From CAWJMD01 sp963843835 (GTDB lineage Bacteria; Actinomycetota; Actinomycetes; Actinomycetales; CAWJMD01), in contig CAWJMD010000008.1 of NCBI GenBank assembly GCA_963843835.1, positions 1,054,001 through 1,118,000 of the forward strand: a stretch of 64,000 nucleotides of DNA. Direction: 5' to 3'. Numbering within the stretch: position 1 is the stretch's first letter; each line of letters begins with the position of its first letter. This document shows, in pieces, positions 50,091-58,032 of the stretch. Under the pieces are notes generated by a model that searched no databases, was not told the origin of the DNA, and worked only from the letters and a program-made list of their open reading frames with translations. The position numbers and the translations under genes were made by a program.

Positions 50091-51335
50091 GTGACCACGA
50101 CCTCGACCCTCGCCGAGCAGGCTGCCGCACTCGACGCGGCCGATCCCCTCGCCCACGTCCGCCGGCGGTTCACGCTCCCCGAGGGCCTGGTCTACCTCGA
50201 CGGCAACTCCCTCGGCGCGCTGCCGACCTGCGTCCCCGACGCGGTGGCGGACGTGGTGCGGCAGCAGTGGGGCACCGACCTCATCGCCTCGTGGAACACC
50301 CACGACTGGTGGGGCGCCCAGCAGCGCGTGGGCGACGCGGTGGGACGCCTGGTCGGCGCCGCGCGTGGCCAGGTCGTGGTGGGCGACTCCACCACGGTGA
50401 ACCTCTTCAAGTCGTACGTGGCCGCGGCCCGGATGCGCCCGGGACGGACGGTGCTCGTCACCGACCCCGGCTCCTTCCCCACGGACCTCTACATCGCGCA
50501 GGGCGCGGCGCGGATGGCCGGCCTCGAGGTGGTGCTCGTCTCGCCGCCCGACATCCCGGCCCTCCTGGAGCAGCGGGGTGACGAGGTGGCGCTGGTGTCC
50601 GTGTCGCAGGTCGACTACCGGACCGGAGAGCTCTGGGACCTGCCGACCGTGACCCGCGCCGCCCACGACGCCGGTGCCCTGGTGTTGTGGGACCTGTGCC
50701 ACAGCGCGGGTGTCTACGACGTCGCACTCGACCGCAACGAGGTCGACCTCGCCGTCGGCTGCGGCTACAAGTACCTCAACGGCGGGCCGGGTGCGCCCTC
50801 GTTCACCTACGTCGCTCGGCGTCACCTGGCCGGCTTCGACCAGCCCCTGTCGGGGTGGCACGGGCACGCCGAGCCGTTCGGGATGGCGCCGGCCTTCACG
50901 CCCGCCGACGGGATCGACCGGGTCCGCGTGGGCACCCAGCCGATGATCTCGCTGCTGGCGCTGGAGTCGGCGCTGACCGCCTACGACGGCGTCCCCCCGG
51001 CTGCGGCACGCTCGAAGTCGCTGTCGCTGACCGGCTTCTTCCTGCGCTGCGTCAAGGAGCTCGTGCCCGGCATGTCGGTCGCGACCCCGACCGACGACGC
51101 ACGTCGCGGCTCGCAGGTGGCGCTCGCCCACCCCCAGTCGTACGGCGTCGTGCAGGCCCTCATCGCCCGTGGGGTGGTTGGCGACTTCCGCGAGCCCCAC
51201 TACGTGCGCCTCGGCTTCGCGCCGCTCTACCTGTCCCACGCGGACGTCCTGGCCGCCGTCGAGCAGCTCGTCGAGGTCCTCGACGGGGGCGAGCACCTCG
51301 ATGAGCGCTGGGCGACCCGGGCCGCGGTGACGTGA
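50091..51335 (+). CDS. kynU: Kynureninase
   Basis: PLP enzyme that splits kynurenine to anthranilate and alanine. It has 414 residues: FTLPEGLVYLDGNSLGALP at the start, the cofactor pocket with DSTTVNLFK, the conserved WDLCHSAG and the PLP lysine in GCGYKYLNGGPGAPSF, and GTQPMISL. Length and motifs are typical. The GTG at 50091 is the natural start. No tryptophan dioxygenase or kynurenine formamidase gene is nearby, so it may serve salvage or a pathway coded elsewhere. Confidence 0.94.
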   Translation: MTTTSTLAEQAAALDAADPLAHVRRRFTLPEGLVYLDGNSLGALPTCVPDAVADVVRQQWGTDLIASWNTHDWWGAQQRVGDAVGRLVGAARGQVVVGDSTTVNLFKSYVAAARMRPGRTVLVTDPGSFPTDLYIAQGAARMAGLEVVLVSPPDIPALLEQRGDEVALVSVSQVDYRTGELWDLPTVTRAAHDAGALVLWDLCHSAGVYDVALDRNEVDLAVGCGYKYLNGGPGAPSFTYVARRHLAGFDQPLSGWHGHAEPFGMAPAFTPADGIDRVRVGTQPMISLLALESALTAYDGVPPAAARSKSLSLTGFFLRCVKELVPGMSVATPTDDARRGSQVALAHPQSYGVVQALIARGVVGDFREPHYVRLGFAPLYLSHADVLAAVEQLVEVLDGGEHLDERWATRAAVT

Positions 51336-51359
51336 GTCCCGTGCTCGCCCGGGGCGCGT

Positions 51360-51417
51360 CCTCTGAGTGAGTAGGGTCGCTATTCGTGCCCGGGTGGCGA
51401 CCATGAGCACTCAGAGG
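51360..51417. terminator. Imperfect palindrome after kynU
   Basis: Outer arms CCTCTGAGTG and its counterpart ACTCAGAGG, plus inner arms GGTCGC (51375-51380) and GCGACC (51397-51402), frame a 16-base loop. The outer stem and the internal GTAGGG...ATTCG order match the perfect palindrome at 54070-54133. Placed 24 bases past kynU and 55 before the monooxygenase gene. Confidence 0.6.
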
Positions 51418-51472
51418 TCGGGCGCGAGGGTGGGCCGTCCCTGTCCGGGACGGCGGTGGACGGGGAGCAGTG

Positions 51473-52942
51473 ATGACCGAGCACGCGGTGGTGATCGCAG
51501 GCGGTGGCCCGACCGGGCTGATGCTGGCGGGCGAGCTGGCCCTGGCGGGCGTCGACGTCGTCGTGGTCGAACGACGCGTCAACCAGGACGTCGACGGGTC
51601 GCGGGCCGGGGGCCTTCACTCCCGCACCATCGAGGTGCTCGACCAGCGCGGCATCGCCGAACGGTTCCTCGCGGCGGGGCAGGTCGCCCAGGTGCAGGGC
51701 TTCTCCGGGATCTCCTTGGACATCAGCGACTTCCCCACCCGTCACAACTACGGACTCGCGCTCTGGCAGAGCCACTTCGAGCCACTCCTGGCCGAGTGGG
51801 TGGATGAGCTGCGAGTCCCTGTCCTCCGCGGCTGCGAGGTCGTGGGACTCACGCAGGACGACGCCGGCGTCGAGGTCGAGATCTCGGACGGAAGGACGCT
51901 TGGAGCGGAGTACCTCGTCGGCTGCGACGGAGGGCGCAGCCTGGTCCGCAAGAGCGCCGGGATCGACTTCCTCGGATCGGATCCCACCACCAGCTGGATG
52001 ATCGCCGAGGTCCAGATGGACGAGGTCCCCGAGCCCGGGATCCGTCACGATGCCGTCGGCATCCAGGCCATCGGTCCGACCGGTGACGGGGAGTCGATGC
52101 GGGTCGTGCTCACCGAACGGCACCCCGATCACACGGACGACCCCGGCATGGACGACCTTCGGGAGGCACTCGTCGCCGTGTGGGGGACGGACTACGGGCT
52201 CCGCAGCGCCACCTGGATCTCGCGGTTCTCCGACATGACGCGTCAGGCGGTCTCCTACCGCCGCGGCCGCGTGCTGCTGGCCGGGGACGCGGCGCACGTG
52301 CATCCCCCGCAGGGCGGTCAGGGCCTCAACACGGGCGTGCAGGATGCGGTGAACCTGGGATGGAAGCTGGCCCAGGTGGTCCACCGGACATCGCCCGAGA
52401 GCCTGCTGGACAGCTACCACGCCGAACGGCATCCGGTCGGCGCGCGGGTACTGCACAACACCCTTGCCCAGGTCGCGCTCGGCCGCGCCGACGACCGTCA
52501 CACAGCGCTGCGCGACACCATGACCGAGCTGCTGGGCATGGACGAGCCGCGTCGGCGCATCGCAGGGATGCTCTCGGGCCTCGACATCCACTACGACCTC
52601 GGAGCGGGACACCCGCTGCTCGGGCGGCGCATGCCCGACCTCGACGTGCGGACTTCGGCCGGTCCCACGCGCGTCTTCACGCTGCTGCGCGACGCCCGGC
52701 CCGTGCTCCTCGTCCTCGGTGACCCGGCTCCTTTCGACCTCTCGCCGTGGACGGATCGAGTCCGACGGGTCGACGCCCGGTACGACGGCGGGTGGGAGCT
52801 GCCGGTCCTCGGCCAGGTCGACGCTCCCCCGGCCGTGCTGATCCGACCCGACGGGCACGTCGCCTGGGCCGGCGACCTCACGGACCCGGCGCTGCCTCGG
52901 GCGCTGGAGACCTGGTTCGGCACGGCGACCCCACCTCGATAG
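51473..52942 (+). CDS. FAD-dependent monooxygenase, rifampicin monooxygenase-like
   Basis: A 489-residue class A flavin hydroxylase. It has the FAD loop VVIAGGGPTGLMLAGELALAG (6-26) with VVVVERR, the DG-type motif VGCDGGRSLVRK, the second FAD motif LLAGDAAHVHPPQGGQGLN, then DAVNLGWKLAQVV, and a thioredoxin-like C-terminal domain (about 385-489). The segment LHSRTIEVLDQRGIAERFL resembles the HARSVEVMDQRG stretch of rifampicin monooxygenases, so antibiotic inactivation is possible; phenol or polyketide hydroxylation is equally possible. The ATG at 51473 has GGGGAG upstream. Confidence 0.88.
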   Translation: MTEHAVVIAGGGPTGLMLAGELALAGVDVVVVERRVNQDVDGSRAGGLHSRTIEVLDQRGIAERFLAAGQVAQVQGFSGISLDISDFPTRHNYGLALWQSHFEPLLAEWVDELRVPVLRGCEVVGLTQDDAGVEVEISDGRTLGAEYLVGCDGGRSLVRKSAGIDFLGSDPTTSWMIAEVQMDEVPEPGIRHDAVGIQAIGPTGDGESMRVVLTERHPDHTDDPGMDDLREALVAVWGTDYGLRSATWISRFSDMTRQAVSYRRGRVLLAGDAAHVHPPQGGQGLNTGVQDAVNLGWKLAQVVHRTSPESLLDSYHAERHPVGARVLHNTLAQVALGRADDRHTALRDTMTELLGMDEPRRRIAGMLSGLDIHYDLGAGHPLLGRRMPDLDVRTSAGPTRVFTLLRDARPVLLVLGDPAPFDLSPWTDRVRRVDARYDGGWELPVLGQVDAPPAVLIRPDGHVAWAGDLTDPALPRALETWFGTATPPR

Positions 52943-52974
52943 GACCTCACGGCCACGGGACGCCCACGTCCGCC

Positions 52975-53040
52975 GTCCACAGGGTCGACGCGGCCTCTGA
53001 CCCGTCCACAGGTCGCGCCGGGGCGTGGACAGACAGGGGC
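52975..53040 (+). promoter_or_regulatory. Paired GTCCACA motif upstream of AbiEi-DUF559 gene
   Basis: GTCCACAGG at 52975 and 53004 (direct, 29 bases apart), plus an inverted GTGGAC at 53035-53040. The second motif begins 57 bases before the ATG. Motif, spacing and distance equal those before the AbiEi-like gene at 37561, and the 17 bases starting with the first motif agree at 15 positions. Candidate operator. Confidence 0.55.
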
Positions 53041-53060
53041 GTCGTCTCCGTCCCTAGGGC

Positions 53061-54062
53061 ATGCCACGACCAGCCTCCGTCCCGGACGAGCTGCGCGCAG
53101 GCCCCTTCCGCGGCTGCGACGCGGTCGCCAACGGCCTGGTCAGCAGGGGCCAGCTGCGGTCCGGCGCCTGGGTGCGGGTGCTGCAGGGCGTGTACACGCA
53201 CCGCGAACTCACCCTCGACGGTGACGTGCGCATCGAGGCGCTGCGGCTGGCGCTGGGTCCCGGCCAGGTGGTCTGCGGCAGGACGGCCGCGTGGCTGCAC
53301 GGCGTCTGGACCCCTCGGCCGGATGCGAGCGTGCCGCTGGAGGTCTCCACGCGGCTGGGGGCCTGGGGCCAGGGCGACGGCCCGGCGCGCCGGCGCCTCG
53401 TCCTGAGGGGCGGTCCGGACTGGGAGGGCGGCGCCACCGGCATCTCCGTCCTCGACCAGGACGTCGTGAAACTGGGCGGCCTGCCGGTGCTGTCGCCCCT
53501 GCGCACGTGCTTCGATCTGATCCGCGAGCGGCTGCTGGTCGAGTCCGTGGTCGTGGCCGACGCGTTCGCGTGGGCCGGCGCGATCGACCTGACGACGCTC
53601 GCGGTCTACGCCAACGACCGGCGCCGCTGGCCGCGGGTGCGCGAGGCCAGGGTCGCGATCAGCCTCGCCCACGCCGGGGCACGGTCGCCCGGGGAGTCAC
53701 GGCTCCGCATGATCCCCGTGCTCGCGGGGCTGCCGGAGCCGCTCGTGAACGTGCCGCTCCTGGACGCCGGCGGGCGGGTCCTCGGCGTCCCCGACCTGAC
53801 TCTGATCGGCCCCCACGGCCGGCGGGTGGGAGCCGAGTACGACGGCGGCTACCACGACGTCGGCGAGCAGCCGTCCGCCGACCGTCGTCGCGGCAACCGG
53901 GTGGTGCTCGGCGACCTGCCCCTGCTGCGGTACGACGCCCAGTCCCTGGCCCTGGAGCGGGAGACCGTGCTGGCCCAGCTGAGCGCGGCGATCGGCGTCC
54001 GTCCGCCCAACCCGCTCGACGAGCGGGACTTCCGGCGGCCTCAGAGGTCCCGCGCGTGGTGA
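53061..54062 (+). CDS. AbiEi-like protein fused to DUF559-type domain
   Basis: A 333-residue protein. The N-terminal part (LVSRGQLRSGAWVRVLQGVYTHRELTLDGDVRIEALRLALG) is the winged helix of AbiEi-type antitoxin relatives. The middle part carries CGRTAAWLHGVW. The C-terminal part has VGAEYDGGYHD followed by RRGNRVVLGDLPLLRYDAQSL, the DUF559/Vsr-like fold with an EYDGxxH site. No toxin gene is next to it. Such proteins are common as lone genes in actinobacteria and their job is unknown; the nuclease fold does not prove activity. ATG at 53061; only a weak ribosome site (CTAGGG) is seen. Confidence 0.8.
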   Translation: MPRPASVPDELRAGPFRGCDAVANGLVSRGQLRSGAWVRVLQGVYTHRELTLDGDVRIEALRLALGPGQVVCGRTAAWLHGVWTPRPDASVPLEVSTRLGAWGQGDGPARRRLVLRGGPDWEGGATGISVLDQDVVKLGGLPVLSPLRTCFDLIRERLLVESVVVADAFAWAGAIDLTTLAVYANDRRRWPRVREARVAISLAHAGARSPGESRLRMIPVLAGLPEPLVNVPLLDAGGRVLGVPDLTLIGPHGRRVGAEYDGGYHDVGEQPSADRRRGNRVVLGDLPLLRYDAQSLALERETVLAQLSAAIGVRPPNPLDERDFRRPQRSRAW

Positions 54063-54069
54063 CTCCGCT

Positions 54070-54133
54070 CGTCCTCTGAGTGCGAATGGTCCCTACCGGG
54101 TTCCCGGTAGGGACCATTCGCACTCAGAGGACG
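54070..54133. terminator. Perfect long palindrome between AbiEi-DUF559 and pdxS
   Basis: Two 31-base arms, fully complementary, with a 2-base loop (54101-54102). The base of the stem is CGTCCTCTGAGTGCGAAT and the tip is CCCTACCGGG. It lies 7 bases past one stop and 28 bases past the pdxS stop on the other strand, so it can end both convergent transcripts. Related to the copy at 51360-51417. Confidence 0.8.
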
Positions 54134-54161
54134 GACAGCCCGAGGGGACGCGGCGGGCGGC

Positions 54162-55100
54162 CTACCAGCCCCGCTCGGCCAGACGGTGGGGGACGGGGAT
54201 CTCGTCGACGTTGATGCCGACCATCGCCTCGCCCAACCCGCGCGACACCTTCGCGACGACGTCGGGGTCGTCGTAGAAGGTCGTGGCCTTGACGATCGCG
54301 GCGGCGCGCTCGGCGGGGTTGCCCGCCTTGAAGATGCCCGAGCCGACGAAGACTCCCTCGGCGCCGAGCTGCATCATCATCGCCGCGTCGGCGGGCGTCG
54401 CGATGCCGCCCGCGGTGAACAGCACCACAGGCAGCTTGCCCGCGGCGGCCACCTCACGCACCAGCTCGAGGGGAGCCTGCAGCTCCTTCGCGGCGACGTA
54501 CAGCTCGTCGGACGGCAGGCCGTGCAGGCGGCTCAGCTCGGCGCGGATCGTCCGCATGTGCGTGACGGCGTTCGACACGTCACCGGTGCCGGCCTCGCCC
54601 TTGGAGCGGATCATGGCCGCGCCCTCGGTGATGCGCCGCAGCGCCTCGCCCAGGTTGGTGGCGCCGCAGACGAAGGGGACGGTGAACTCCCACTTGTCGA
54701 TGTGGTTGGCGTAGTCGGCGGGCGTGAGCACCTCGGACTCGTCGACGTAGTCGACGCCCAGCGACTGCAGCACCTGGGCCTCGGCGAAGTGCCCGATCCG
54801 GGCCTTGGCCATCACCGGGATCGAGACCGCGGAGATGATGCCGTCGATCATGTCGGGGTCGCTCATGCGGGACACCCCGCCCTGGGCGCGGATGTCTGCG
54901 GGCACGCGCTCGAGGGCCATCACGGCCACCGCGCCGGCGTCCTCGGCGATCTTGGCCTGCTCCGCGGTGACGACGTCCATGATGACGCCGCCCTTGAGCA
55001 TCTCGGCCATGCCGCGCTTGACGCGGGCGGTGCCCACGGCGTGCTCGGACGGGCCGCGCTCCGCGTCGGAGGGGGACTGAGGGGTGGACTGCGTGGACAC
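54162..55100 (-). CDS. pdxS: Pyridoxal 5'-phosphate synthase lyase subunit PdxS
   Basis: Builds PLP from ribose 5-phosphate, glyceraldehyde 3-phosphate and ammonia supplied by PdxT. It has 312 residues with KRGMAEMLKGGVIMDVVTAEQAKIAEDAGAVAV-type start split by normal spacing, the lysine in MAKARIGHF, GEAGTGDVSNAVTHMR and GGIATPADAAMMMQLGAEGVFVGSGIF. The GTG at 55100 has AGAGG 8 bases upstream and gives a 24-residue Ser/Gln/Pro tail before the core. Its partner pdxT lies 5.2 kb downstream. Confidence 0.96.
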   Translation of the reverse strand: MSTQSTPQSPSDAERGPSEHAVGTARVKRGMAEMLKGGVIMDVVTAEQAKIAEDAGAVAVMALERVPADIRAQGGVSRMSDPDMIDGIISAVSIPVMAKARIGHFAEAQVLQSLGVDYVDESEVLTPADYANHIDKWEFTVPFVCGATNLGEALRRITEGAAMIRSKGEAGTGDVSNAVTHMRTIRAELSRLHGLPSDELYVAAKELQAPLELVREVAAAGKLPVVLFTAGGIATPADAAMMMQLGAEGVFVGSGIFKAGNPAERAAAIVKATTFYDDPDVVAKVSRGLGEAMVGINVDEIPVPHRLAERGW

Positions 55101-55188
55101 GGGGGCACCTCTGGGGCGGGACGGGGCGGGCGGGCCGTCGCCCGCCGCTGAAGGGGTCACTCCAGGGTAGATCGTGCCGGGGGGTGCT

Positions 55189-55229
55189 CCGTCCCCGGTC
55201 GGTCGCGGCGGACGGCAGACGGGGGACGG
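55189..55229 (-). terminator. Possible hairpin after the DUF3048 gene
   Basis: CCGTCCCC (55189-55196) pairs with GGGGACGG (55222-55229), directly past the DUF3048 stop. The loop is long (25 bases), so this is only a candidate. The remaining 130-base gap to pdxS holds its ribosome site and no gene. Confidence 0.3.
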
Positions 55230-55230
55230 G

Positions 55231-56259
55231 TCAGCCGACGGTCACCGTCTGCTGCGACGAGACGAGCACGACCCAGACGGGTCCCGGTGCGAACGTCATG
55301 GGCACGCGCGCCGACGCGGTGCCGGTCGTGAAGGTGGTCGCCGAGCCGCCCTCCGGTCTGCTCCACTCCGCGGCGAACGACTGGCCGTCACGCAGCACCG
55401 TGGCCGCACCCGTGCCCGTCACGGTGAGGAGCGGCGTCGGCGCCCCGTTGACGTCGCGGTTGTCCGAGTCGGTCACGGTGACCTCCTGCACCACCACGGT
55501 CGCGGCGCCGTTCCGGCCGCCGGCGGCGTCGACGTCCGGCTTGCCGTCGGTGGACAGGAGCCACCTCTTCTCGCCCGCGGACCACTCGAAGCCGATCCGG
55601 CTCGCCCGGTAGCCGACGGTGACGGCGGAGGCGGGGGTGCCCGTCGTCGGTGCGGCTCCGAAGACGAAGCCGGTCTGAGGGGGCGGGCCGCTGCCACCGG
55701 CCCGGGCGATCAGCGCCGCCGGGTCGCCGACCACGTTGTGAGGAGCCCGCCTCGAGCGGTCGCGCCGGTAGCCCTCCGCCGACGTGTCGAAGCTGACCCG
55801 GGAGAAGTCGGCCGTCCGCAGCTCGCTGTTGGTGAGCCGGCTCGCGCCGGAGTCGGCGAAGGCCACGCCGGCCCAGCCGTCGAGGATCCGGCCGTCGGAC
55901 GCCCGGGCGCTGCGCACCGGTCCCACCTCGGCGGGCAGAGCGGTCGAGAACACGGCGAGGAGGCGCGTCAGGCCGCCTTCCACGGGCTCGACGTAGACGA
56001 GGTCGGCCTGCCCGATGCCGATCCGGGGCCGCGCCGCCGCGGTGTTGTCGATCTTGACGGCCAGCACGGGGCCGTCGGCGACAGGCAGGCCGGTCAGCCG
56101 CGAGACGAGCGGCGTGGGTGTGGCCGAGGGGGTGTCGACCGACGGCGACGGCGTCCTCCCCGGCTCCTCGCCGGGTCCCCCGCACCCCGCGACCAGGAGC
56201 GCGGCGGCCAGGGCACCACCCCACAGCCGGACCGCGCGTCTCAGCACGACCAGCGGCAC
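55231..56259 (-). CDS. DUF3048 lipoprotein
   Basis: A 342-residue secreted protein with a lipoprotein signal: basic start, hydrophobic stretch and lipobox LLVAGC (Cys about residue 26). The mature part has a Pro/Thr/Ser linker, then the DUF3048 N-domain (LTGLPVADGPVLAVKIDNTAAARPRIGIGQADLVYVEPVEGGLTRLLAVF) and the C-domain with APHNVVGDPAALI and YRASRIGFEWS. The family is known in Gram-positive bacteria (YerB-like) and has no settled function. Start at the GTG at 56259; an inner GTG at VLRRAVRLW is also possible. Confidence 0.88.
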   Translation of the reverse strand: MPLVVLRRAVRLWGGALAAALLVAGCGGPGEEPGRTPSPSVDTPSATPTPLVSRLTGLPVADGPVLAVKIDNTAAARPRIGIGQADLVYVEPVEGGLTRLLAVFSTALPAEVGPVRSARASDGRILDGWAGVAFADSGASRLTNSELRTADFSRVSFDTSAEGYRRDRSRRAPHNVVGDPAALIARAGGSGPPPQTGFVFGAAPTTGTPASAVTVGYRASRIGFEWSAGEKRWLLSTDGKPDVDAAGGRNGAATVVVQEVTVTDSDNRDVNGAPTPLLTVTGTGAATVLRDGQSFAAEWSRPEGGSATTFTTGTASARVPMTFAPGPVWVVLVSSQQTVTVG

Positions 56260-56272
56260 ACGAGGAGATGGC

Positions 56273-56881
56273 TCACATGGCCGACGGTACGCCCGGGGCG
56301 AGCAAGATCCGGGGAGGCTCGTCGTCCATCTCCATGGTCTGCGGGACCGGGGCGCGACCCTGCAGCCGGGCCCACCGCACCACCCGCTTGCGCCGTACCG
56401 CCTGCGCCTGCAGGACAGCGTCGTTGTGGAAGCGTCGCGCGAGGCAGACGCGGTGGCACACGCCCGCGAGCGCGTCCAGGTGGTCGCCCGTCACGGCCGG
56501 GTCGTCCTCGGGCAGCTCGTCGAGCGTCGCCCGCAGTGCGCGGGAGAGGTCGGACTCGGCGGCTTCGCGGGCGGCGTCACGATCGGCCATCCGGCTGCCG
56601 GAGAACGGGTCCAGCGCCACCTGGGCGGCGCGCCCCTCCCCTGCCTCGATCGCGACGACGGCGGCGCCAGCCACCAGCAGGGAGCTGGCCGGATCGAGCA
56701 CACCGGAGCCGGCGAGCTCGGTGGCGGCCGTCGCCCGCCGCAGGAGCTGGTTGTCCAGAGCCGCCTGCGCCCCCTCGACGCGACGGTGGAGCCGGTCCAG
56801 CCGGCTGGCGCTGAAGAGCAGGTACCAGCCGAGCAGGACGAGCACGACGACGACTGCCAGCGCCCAGATCGCCCAGCTCAC
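56273..56881 (-). CDS. Small membrane protein, LemA-like layout
   Basis: A 202-residue protein with one N-terminal membrane helix (WAIWALAVVVVLVLLGWYLLF) followed by a helical region starting SRLDRLHRRVEGAQAALDNQLLRRA, the pattern at the head of LemA-type proteins, and a cytoplasmic or extracytoplasmic helical body. It lies between the pimA and DUF3048 genes in the usual actinobacterial pdxS-pimA cluster. The GTG at 56881 overlaps the pimA stop as GTGA. The LemA link is weak, and function is unknown. Confidence 0.82.
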   Translation of the reverse strand: MSWAIWALAVVVVLVLLGWYLLFSASRLDRLHRRVEGAQAALDNQLLRRATAATELAGSGVLDPASSLLVAGAAVVAIEAGEGRAAQVALDPFSGSRMADRDAAREAAESDLSRALRATLDELPEDDPAVTGDHLDALAGVCHRVCLARRFHNDAVLQAQAVRRKRVVRWARLQGRAPVPQTMEMDDEPPRILLAPGVPSAM

Positions 56882-58032
56882 CGTCGCCACCTCGAGAGCA
56901 TGGACGGACGCGCCGACGGGATGTCGGCCGAGGGAGCGACCATCTCGTAGACGGTGAGGATCTGAGCGGCCACGGTCGACCAGTCGTAGCGGCGCACCCA
57001 GGCGGAGGCGCGCTCGACCATGGTGTCGCGCGCCGCGCGGTCCTGCAGCACCCCGACCACGCGCTCGGCCAGGGCCCCCGCGTCACCGACTCCGAACAGC
57101 GCCCCGCAGCGCCCCTCGTCCAGCACGCGGGTGAACGCGCCGAGGTCGCTGGCGACGACGGCGGCGCCCGCACTCATCGCCTCGACCAGGACGATCCCGA
57201 AGCTCTCACCGCCCGTGTGCGGCGCGACGTAGACGTCCACGGACGACAGCAAGGAGGCCTTCTCGGCGTCGGTCACCTCCCCCAGGAAGGTGACGGCGTC
57301 GACGTCGCGGCCGAAGCGCTCGCGTGCCTCGTCGACGTCGCCCCGGCCGGCCACCAGGAGGCGCACGCCCGGGACGCGAGCGCGGATGCGGCCGAACCCG
57401 TCCGCCAGCACCTGCAGGCCCTTGCGCGGCTCGTCGATGCGGCCGAGGAAGGCCAGCGTCGGGGCCTCGGGGGTGCCCGTCCACCGGGGGTCGGGCTCGG
57501 CGTCGTGGAAGACGTCGCACGAGACGCCGTTGGCGATCACCACCGCGTCCCCGCCGAGGTGCTCGACCAGGGTCCGTCGCGCGTCCTCGCTGACCGCGAT
57601 GCGCGCGAGGATCTTCTCCAGCCCCGGCCTCATCAGCGGGTAGACCGCTTGCAGCGCACGGGATCTGGGGATCGAGGTGTGGAAGGTGGCGACGATCGGG
57701 ACCTCCGCGGCCCACAGCGCGATCAGCGACAGGCTGGGGATCTGCGGCTCGTGCAGGTGCACGAGGTCGAACTGCCCCTCGGCGAGCCATCGTCGGACGC
57801 GGGCCGACGTGACCGGCCCGAACGTCAGCCTGGCGACGGATCCGTTGTAGGGCACCGGCAACGCACGGCCCGCCGACTGGACGTACGACGGGACGGGGGT
57901 GTCGTCGTCCGCGGGGGCCAGCACGCTGACCTCGTGCCCGAGGCCGATCAGGTGCTCGGCCAGGTCGCGGATGTGGAACTGCACCCCACCCGGGACGTCG
58001 AGGGAGTAGGGGCAGACGATGCCGATCCTCAT
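56878..58032 (-). CDS. pimA: Phosphatidylinositol mannosyltransferase PimA-like
   Basis: GT4-family enzyme that adds the first mannose to phosphatidylinositol from GDP-mannose at the inner face of the membrane. It has 384 residues: MRIGIVCPYSLDVPGGVQFHIRDLAEHL with the GGVQ loop, LVHLHEPQIPSLS, ATFHTS, FLGRIDEPRKGLQVL and the donor site GESFGIVLVEAMSAGAAVVASD. The ATG at 58032 overlaps the acyltransferase stop (ATGA). The longer open frame upstream is out-of-phase sequence of the neighbour. Confidence 0.93.
   Translation of the reverse strand: MRIGIVCPYSLDVPGGVQFHIRDLAEHLIGLGHEVSVLAPADDDTPVPSYVQSAGRALPVPYNGSVARLTFGPVTSARVRRWLAEGQFDLVHLHEPQIPSLSLIALWAAEVPIVATFHTSIPRSRALQAVYPLMRPGLEKILARIAVSEDARRTLVEHLGGDAVVIANGVSCDVFHDAEPDPRWTGTPEAPTLAFLGRIDEPRKGLQVLADGFGRIRARVPGVRLLVAGRGDVDEARERFGRDVDAVTFLGEVTDAEKASLLSSVDVYVAPHTGGESFGIVLVEAMSAGAAVVASDLGAFTRVLDEGRCGALFGVGDAGALAERVVGVLQDRAARDTMVERASAWVRRYDWSTVAAQILTVYEMVAPSADIPSARPSMLSRWRR

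Larger units (their letters stand above)
48974..54161. other. Probable accessory insertion splitting pdxT from pdxS
   Basis: About 5.2 kb with genes on both strands, a pseudogene, two related palindromes and no housekeeping gene, placed between two genes that are normally adjacent. No integrase, IS end, tRNA or clear flanking direct repeat was found, so the way of entry is open. Confidence 0.65.

Noticed and set aside
48974..54161. Composite transposon bounded by the two palindromes
   Set aside because: The palindromes at 51360 and 54070 lie inside the segment, no transposase is present and similar palindromes occur outside it, so they do not define its ends.
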